Assembly (NCBI GenBank): GCA_017451665.1 | Contig: JAFTNX010000096.1 | Span: forward strand, 1-9,330 | From: Oscillospiraceae bacterium | GTDB taxonomy: Bacteria > Bacillota > Clostridia > Oscillospirales > Ruminococcaceae | Direction of reading: 5' to 3' | Length of the DNA stretch: 9,330 nt | In this document: positions 5,291-9,330 of the stretch, one piece after another | Numbering within the stretch: position 1 is the first letter of the stretch | Layout of the letters: every line of letters begins with the position of its first letter | The notes under the pieces: model-generated | What the model was told of the DNA's origin: nothing | Databases searched by the model: none | The model's input: the letters and a program-made list of their open reading frames with translations, nothing else | Program-made: the position numbers and the translations under genes

Positions 5291-7408
5291 ATGTTTGAAA
5301 ATTACAGAACATTTGAAACCACATATGCAGGCAGACCTGTTGTGGTTGAAACAGGCAAAACTTGTGAACTTTCTAACGGTTCATGCTGGGTAAGATACGG
5401 CGAAACAGTTGTTATGGCTAACGTAACAGCAAGCGCTAAGCCAAGAGAAGGCGTTGATTTCTTCCCACTTTCAGTTGACTATGAAGAAAAGCTCTATGCA
5501 GTAGGTAAGATTCCTGGCTCATTCCTCAAGAGAGAAGGTAAGCCATCAGATAAGGCTATCCTTACTTCAAGATGTGTAGACAGACCTATCAGACCACTTT
5601 TCCCAAAGGATATGAGAAATGACGTTTCAGTTGTTATGACAGTTCTTGCTGTTGACCCTGACTGTTCACCTGAAATCGCTGGTATGATTGCTACTTCTAT
5701 TGCAATTTCTATTTCAGATATTCCTTGGAATGGGCCTGTTGCAAGCATTAACGTAGGTTATGTTGATGAACAGCTCGTTCTCAACCCAACTCTCGAAGAA
5801 AGAGCAAAGAATACTCTTAACCTTACAGTTGCAGGCTCTGCTGAAAAGATTGTTATGATTGAAGCAGGCGCTGAAGAAATTCCTGATGACCTTATGCTCG
5901 AAGCAATCCTTAAAGGTCACGAAGAAATCAAGAAGATGGTTGCTTTCATTTCTGATATTCAGAAGGAAATCGGCAAGCCAAAGTTTGAATTTGAATCACA
6001 GGAAGTTGACCACGACCTCTTTGATAAGGTTGAGGCTCTGGTTGGCGAAGACGTGAAGTACGCACTTGATACAAACGATAAGAATGTAAGAGATGCAAGA
6101 CTTCAGCCAATCGTTGATAAGGTTCATGCTGAATTTGACGAGCAGTATCCTGAAAAGGTTGCTATGCTTGATGAAATTATGTACAAGCTCCAGAAGAAGA
6201 TTGTTAGAAACTGGCTTTACGAAGGTAAGCGTGTAGACGGCAGAGGTATTGACGAAATCAGACCTCTTGCTGCTGAAGTTGGACTTCTCCCAAGAGTTCA
6301 CGGTTCAGGTCTCTTTACAAGAGGACAGACACAGGTACTTACAATCTGTACTCTCGGCCCTGTAAGCGAAGCTCAGAAGATTGACGGTCTTGATGAAGAA
6401 GAATCAAAGAGATATATGCATCAGTATAACTTCCCAAGCTACTCAGTTGGTGAAACAAGACCTTCAAGAGGCCCTGGAAGAAGAGAAATCGGTCACGGTG
6501 CTCTCGCTGAAAGAGCTCTTGAACCAGTTATCCCATCAGTTGAAGACTTCCCATACGCTATCAGAATGGTTTCAGAAGTTCTTTCTTCAAATGGTTCAAC
6601 ATCACAGGGTTCAATCTGTGGCTCAACTCTTGCTCTTATGGACGCTGGTGTTCCAATCAAGGCTCCTGTTGCTGGTATTTCATGTGGTCTTATCACTAAG
6701 GAAGACGGAAGCTGGATGACAATGGTTGACATTCAGGGACTTGAAGACTTCTACGGCGATATGGACTTTAAGGTTGGTGGTACACATAAGGGTATCACAG
6801 CTATCCAGGTTGACATCAAGGTTGATGGTCTTACACCTGACATCATCAAGGAAGCATTTGCTAAGACTCATAAGGCAAGACTCCATATTCTTGATGAAGT
6901 AATGCTTAAGGCTATTCCTGAATACAGACCAACAGTTAATAAGTGGGCACCTAAGATGCTTACAACTAAGGTTCCTGTTGATAAAATCAGAGAAGTTATC
7001 GGTAGCGGCGGAAAGGTTATCCAGAAGATTTCTGCTGAATGCGAAGTTAAGATTGACATCGAAGAAGACGGAAATGTATTTGTTTCTGGTCTTGACCTTG
7101 AAAAGGCACAGAACGCTATCAACATCATCAACACAATTGCAAACGACCCTGAAGTTGGTTCAATCTATAAGGGTAAGGTTGTAAGAATTATGGACTTCGG
7201 CGCATTTGTTGAAATCGCTCCAGGTAAGGACGGTCTTGTTCATATTTCAAAGCTTGATATGAACAGAGTAAACAAGGTTGAAGACGTTGTTTCAATCGGC
7301 GATGAAATCGTAGTTAAGGTAATGGAAATTGACAAGCAGGGCAGAATTAACCTTTCAAGAAAGGACGCTCTTGCTGATATCGAGGCTAAGAAGAACGCTG
7401 AAAACTAA
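5291..7408 (+). CDS. pnp: Polynucleotide phosphorylase (polyribonucleotide nucleotidyltransferase)
   Basis: PNPase degrades RNA 3' to 5' by phosphorolysis as a ring-shaped trimer in the cytoplasm and takes part in mRNA turnover. The 705-residue product has the family's length and full domain order. First RNase PH-like domain: about 1-225, with VRYGETVVMANV and SFLKREGKPS. Alpha-helical linker: about 240-310. Second RNase PH-like domain: about 315-545, with phosphate-binding SSNGSTSQG (432-440) and DFYGDMDF, whose D486 and D492 match the catalytic aspartates of E. coli. KH domain: about 555-615, with GSGG (571-574) as the GxxG loop. S1 RNA-binding domain: about 625-692, with GKVVRIMDFGAFVEI and KDGLVHISKL. 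The ATG at 5291 is chosen because ACGGAGG (5276-5282) precedes it by 8 nt and the family starts this way; a TTG extension from 5246 lacks support. Expression probably comes from the rpsO promoter by read-through, and is modulated by the leader hairpin. Confidence 0.98.
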   Translation: MFENYRTFETTYAGRPVVVETGKTCELSNGSCWVRYGETVVMANVTASAKPREGVDFFPLSVDYEEKLYAVGKIPGSFLKREGKPSDKAILTSRCVDRPIRPLFPKDMRNDVSVVMTVLAVDPDCSPEIAGMIATSIAISISDIPWNGPVASINVGYVDEQLVLNPTLEERAKNTLNLTVAGSAEKIVMIEAGAEEIPDDLMLEAILKGHEEIKKMVAFISDIQKEIGKPKFEFESQEVDHDLFDKVEALVGEDVKYALDTNDKNVRDARLQPIVDKVHAEFDEQYPEKVAMLDEIMYKLQKKIVRNWLYEGKRVDGRGIDEIRPLAAEVGLLPRVHGSGLFTRGQTQVLTICTLGPVSEAQKIDGLDEEESKRYMHQYNFPSYSVGETRPSRGPGRREIGHGALAERALEPVIPSVEDFPYAIRMVSEVLSSNGSTSQGSICGSTLALMDAGVPIKAPVAGISCGLITKEDGSWMTMVDIQGLEDFYGDMDFKVGGTHKGITAIQVDIKVDGLTPDIIKEAFAKTHKARLHILDEVMLKAIPEYRPTVNKWAPKMLTTKVPVDKIREVIGSGGKVIQKISAECEVKIDIEEDGNVFVSGLDLEKAQNAINIINTIANDPEVGSIYKGKVVRIMDFGAFVEIAPGKDGLVHISKLDMNRVNKVEDVVSIGDEIVVKVMEIDKQGRINLSRKDALADIEAKKNAEN

Positions 7409-7419
7409 TTTGTGAATTT

Positions 7420-7450
7420 AAGGGTGAAGAAATTCACCCTTTTATTTTTT
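7420..7450 (+). terminator. Strong intrinsic terminator of pnp
   Basis: AAGGGTGAA (7420-7428) and TTCACCCTT (7433-7441) form a perfect 9-bp stem closed by a GAAA tetraloop, followed by a T-rich tract to 7450. It begins 12 nt after the pnp stop and separates the rpsO-pnp unit from the next promoter. Confidence 0.93.
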
Positions 7451-7455
7451 CACTC

Positions 7456-7484
7456 TTGAAAAAGGTGAACATTTGTAGTAAAAT
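7456..7484 (+). promoter_or_regulatory. Sigma-A promoter for the membrane protein-recD2 unit
   Basis: TTGAAA (7456-7461) and TAAAAT (7479-7484) each match the sigma-A consensus at five of six bases and are 17 nt apart, starting just after the pnp terminator. The start of transcription would fall near 7490-7492, directly before the inverted repeat at 7493. GATAAT at 7485-7490 is an alternative -10 but would leave a 23-nt spacer with this -35. Confidence 0.7.
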
Positions 7485-7532
7485 GATAATAGCCTTTCAC
7501 AACGATATGAGTTTTTTCATATTTTGTAGTAA
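7472..7532 (+). repeat. Direct repeat of a 10-mer flanking the start of the new transcription unit
   Basis: TTTGTAGTAA occurs at 7472-7481 and again at 7523-7532, 51 nt apart start to start, about five helical turns. The first copy overlaps the -10 element. It could be a protein-binding repeat, but in AT-rich DNA a chance match is also possible. Confidence 0.4.
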
Positions 7533-7545
7533 TAATTGTGAAAGG
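7493..7545 (+). promoter_or_regulatory. Inverted repeat / 5' hairpin covering the Shine-Dalgarno sequence
   Basis: CCTTTCACAA (7493-7502) is the exact inverted complement of TTGTGAAAGG (7536-7545). Between them ATATGA (7505-7510) and TCATAT (7517-7522) form an inner hairpin. The right arm overlaps the ribosome binding region AAAGGGTG (7541-7548) of the gene starting at 7554. The left arm would lie at the very 5' end of a transcript from the promoter at 7456. In RNA this would occlude ribosome binding; in DNA it could be an operator. It has no T run after it, so it is not a terminator. Confidence 0.65.
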
Positions 7546-7553
7546 GTGATTTT

Positions 7554-7904
7554 ATGAATGAGATTGCTGTTGCGATACTTACTTTGCTGACAGTATGCCT
7601 TGTGACATCTTTGCTGTTGTGTTACACAAAATACAAGAAAAAACAACATAAAATGGGCGTAATTATAATTCCAGTAAATGATAATACGGAGAATGTTGAT
7701 TTTATCGTCAAATCAGCTTATTTTGAGGAATGCTTTGATAATACCCCCGACGGAAGAGAAATTCTTATAGTTGATTTCGGGTGTTCACCTCAGGTGTGGG
7801 AGCATTATGTAAGGCTTGCGTCACAGTATAGCATCGTTCACGCAATTAACAGCTATGAACTTGTGGCTTATATCAAAGTGAAATATATTAAAAAATACGA
7901 TTGA
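7554..7904 (+). CDS. Small single-pass membrane protein of unknown function
   Basis: I do not recognise this 116-residue protein. Residues 4-24 are a hydrophobic helix (IAVAILTLLTVCLVTSLLLCY) followed by a basic patch (KYKKKQHK, 26-33), which predicts a short N-terminus outside and the rest in the cytoplasm. No signal-peptidase or lipobox site is evident, although cysteines occur at 15 and 23. The soluble part (34-116) has a beta/alpha pattern: a strand (VIIIPVND, 36-43), a probable helix, a second strand (EILIVDFG, 69-76), then a helix and strand (YSIVHAI). The spacing recalls the first half of a GT-A glycosyltransferase domain (IIIPVYN ... EIIVVDDGS), but no full catalytic domain is present. 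ATG at 7554 has AAAGGGTG at 7541-7548, partly inside an inverted repeat. recD2 starts 20 nt downstream, so the two are probably co-transcribed. That the gene is real is likely; its function is open. Confidence 0.75.
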   Translation: MNEIAVAILTLLTVCLVTSLLLCYTKYKKKQHKMGVIIIPVNDNTENVDFIVKSAYFEECFDNTPDGREILIVDFGCSPQVWEHYVRLASQYSIVHAINSYELVAYIKVKYIKKYD

Positions 7905-7924
7905 AAAATCAGAAAGGACTGCAA

Positions 7925-9330
7925 ATGCTTGAAAAAGAAATGACATTTCTTGAGGGAAGTGTTGATTGTGTAGTATATAGAAACGACGATAACGGGTTTG
8001 CAGTTCTTACTCTTGATGTGGACAATGAACCTGTTACTGTTGTCGGGGATTTTGGAAATGTTGAAGAGGGCGAAGAGCTTAAACTTACTGGCGAATTTGT
8101 AAATCATCATAAATTCGGACTTCAGTTTAAGGCACATCTTTGTGAAAGAGCTTTGCCGAAAAGTACCTCAGCTATTAAGAAATACCTTTCAAGTGGTGTA
8201 ATTAAGGGCATAGGACCTGTACTTGCAAGAAAAATTGTCAAAAAGTTCGGTGAAGATACCCTTGAAATCTTTGAAAATGACCCTGACAAACTTTTAGAAA
8301 TAGACGGAATTTCACCAAAAAGTCTTGATAAAATAATGGAAAGCTATAAGCACGTTTTTGGTGTGAGAAGTCTGATGATTTTTCTTGCTAAATATGAAAT
8401 CCCACCGACTTATGGTGTTCGTGCATGGAAAAAATGGGGCGAAAACGCACAGGAGGCTATTAAGAAAAATCCGTATCTTCTTTGTTCAAATGGTGTTGGG
8501 TATCCTTTTTCAAATGTTGAGGAATTTGCAAGACAGCTTGAAATTCCAAATGATGATGTAAACAGAGTTAAGGCAGGGATTTCGTGGGTACTTTCTGAAA
8601 ATACTAAGCTTGGTCATACCTGTCTGCCTGCTGACAGATTAAAGGAAACTACCATTAAGTTTTTGTCAATTGATGAAAATACCTATGACAGCGTTCTGAA
8701 TGATGAAATTTCTGAAGAAAACATTCATATTTATTATAAGAATAACCGTCCTTTTGTGATGCTAAATGATTATTATAACGCAGAAGATTACATTTCACGA
8801 CGCCTTAAAATTATGCGTGACTTGTCTTATGATAATGAAATTGATTTTTCTGATGTTATTGACCTTGCAGAAGACCAGTTTGGTATCACTTATGAAGAAA
8901 TTCAGAGAAAAGCTATAAATACGGCACTTTCAAGAGGATTTCTTGTACTTACAGGTGGACCTGGTACAGGTAAAACCACCACTCTGAATGGTATTATTTC
9001 TCTCTTTCAACAGCAGGGGCTTAACGTTATGATTTCTGCACCTACCGGAAGAGCAGCAAAGAGAATTTCCGAGCTTACAGGCTATCACGCAAAAACAATT
9101 CACAGACTTTTGGAGGTTAAATATTCCGAAGGGGATATGCCTAAGTTTTTACATAACGAAAACAATCAGCTTGAATGTGACGTTATGGTAATTGACGAAA
9201 TGTCAATGGTTGATTCACTTCTTTTTGAATCACTTCTGAGAGCCTTGAAATTCAACTGTTATCTCATTATGGTAGGGGACTCTGACCAGCTACCGTCTGT
9301 TGGCGCAGGAAATGTTTTGAAGGATATTAT
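7925..9330 (+). CDS. recD2: RecD2-type ATP-dependent DNA helicase, 3' end cut off by window
   Basis: The frame starts with ATG at 7925 and stays open to the right edge, giving 468 complete codons of a family usually about 720-800 residues long. RecD2 is the stand-alone 5'-3' superfamily 1B helicase found in bacteria that lack RecBCD and is linked to DNA repair and replication fork maintenance. Visible parts in order: an N-terminal OB-like region (about 8-75), helix-hairpin-helix sequence (GVIKGIGPVLARKIVKKFG, 91-109; IDGISPKSLDKI, 126-137), a helical linker, then the helicase core. The core shows Walker A GGPGTGKTTT (344-353), SAPTGRAAKR (371-380), TIHRLLE (391-397), Walker B VMVIDEMSMVD (420-430) and VGDSDQLPSVGAG (450-462). 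The later motifs lie outside the window. AAAGGA at 7913-7918 is the ribosome binding site, 6 nt from the ATG. It is probably transcribed with the small membrane protein gene; no other promoter is seen in the 20-nt gap. Confidence 0.95.
   Translation, partial: MLEKEMTFLEGSVDCVVYRNDDNGFAVLTLDVDNEPVTVVGDFGNVEEGEELKLTGEFVNHHKFGLQFKAHLCERALPKSTSAIKKYLSSGVIKGIGPVLARKIVKKFGEDTLEIFENDPDKLLEIDGISPKSLDKIMESYKHVFGVRSLMIFLAKYEIPPTYGVRAWKKWGENAQEAIKKNPYLLCSNGVGYPFSNVEEFARQLEIPNDDVNRVKAGISWVLSENTKLGHTCLPADRLKETTIKFLSIDENTYDSVLNDEISEENIHIYYKNNRPFVMLNDYYNAEDYISRRLKIMRDLSYDNEIDFSDVIDLAEDQFGITYEEIQRKAINTALSRGFLVLTGGPGTGKTTTLNGIISLFQQQGLNVMISAPTGRAAKRISELTGYHAKTIHRLLEVKYSEGDMPKFLHNENNQLECDVMVIDEMSMVDSLLFESLLRALKFNCYLIMVGDSDQLPSVGAGNVLKDI

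Noticed and set aside
1..9330. Mobile elements, CRISPR arrays, toxin-antitoxin or defence genes
   Set aside because: No transposase, integrase, regularly spaced repeats, tRNA-linked attachment sites or defence domains could be found; RecD2 here looks like the ordinary housekeeping helicase.

Overview
This window looks like chromosomal DNA from a low-GC, anaerobic Firmicute of the class Clostridia. A Ruminococcus-like member of Oscillospiraceae is my best guess, inferred from gene content, AT-rich intergenic DNA, near-exclusive AGA for Arg, frequent CTT for Leu and TAA stops. All genes are on the plus strand. Most are conserved core genes. I see no mobile element, CRISPR array, tRNA or rRNA, and no obvious new defence or biosynthetic system.

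Layout: (1) Positions 2-4647 hold a tightly packed run: ymfF (5' end cut by the window), ymfH, lgt and folD. ymfF/ymfH overlap by 1 nt and lgt/folD by 8 nt; only 23 nt separate ymfH from lgt. The first two encode an M16-peptidase-like pair linked to elongation factor P modification. Lgt lipidates prolipoproteins, and FolD makes one-carbon folates. (2) Positions 4648-4841 hold a near-consensus sigma-A promoter and a structured leader in front of rpsO (ribosomal protein S15). (3) A stem-loop terminator or attenuator and a second leader hairpin lie between rpsO and pnp (polynucleotide phosphorylase), the classic rpsO-pnp pair. A strong intrinsic terminator ends pnp. (4) A new promoter at 7456-7484 begins a unit with a small, unrecognised membrane-anchored protein and, 20 nt later, recD2 (a helicase cut by the right edge). 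A perfect 10-bp inverted repeat covers the Shine-Dalgarno sequence of the small gene.

The most interesting points are four. The M16 motifs are divided between YmfF and YmfH (zinc site in one, R/Y pair in the other). Lgt has long extra N- and C-terminal parts, and its acidic tail carries the folD ribosome binding site. The rpsO and pnp leaders can form alternative or extended RNA structures. The small membrane protein has a 5' hairpin and a faint resemblance to the first half of a GT-A glycosyltransferase fold.
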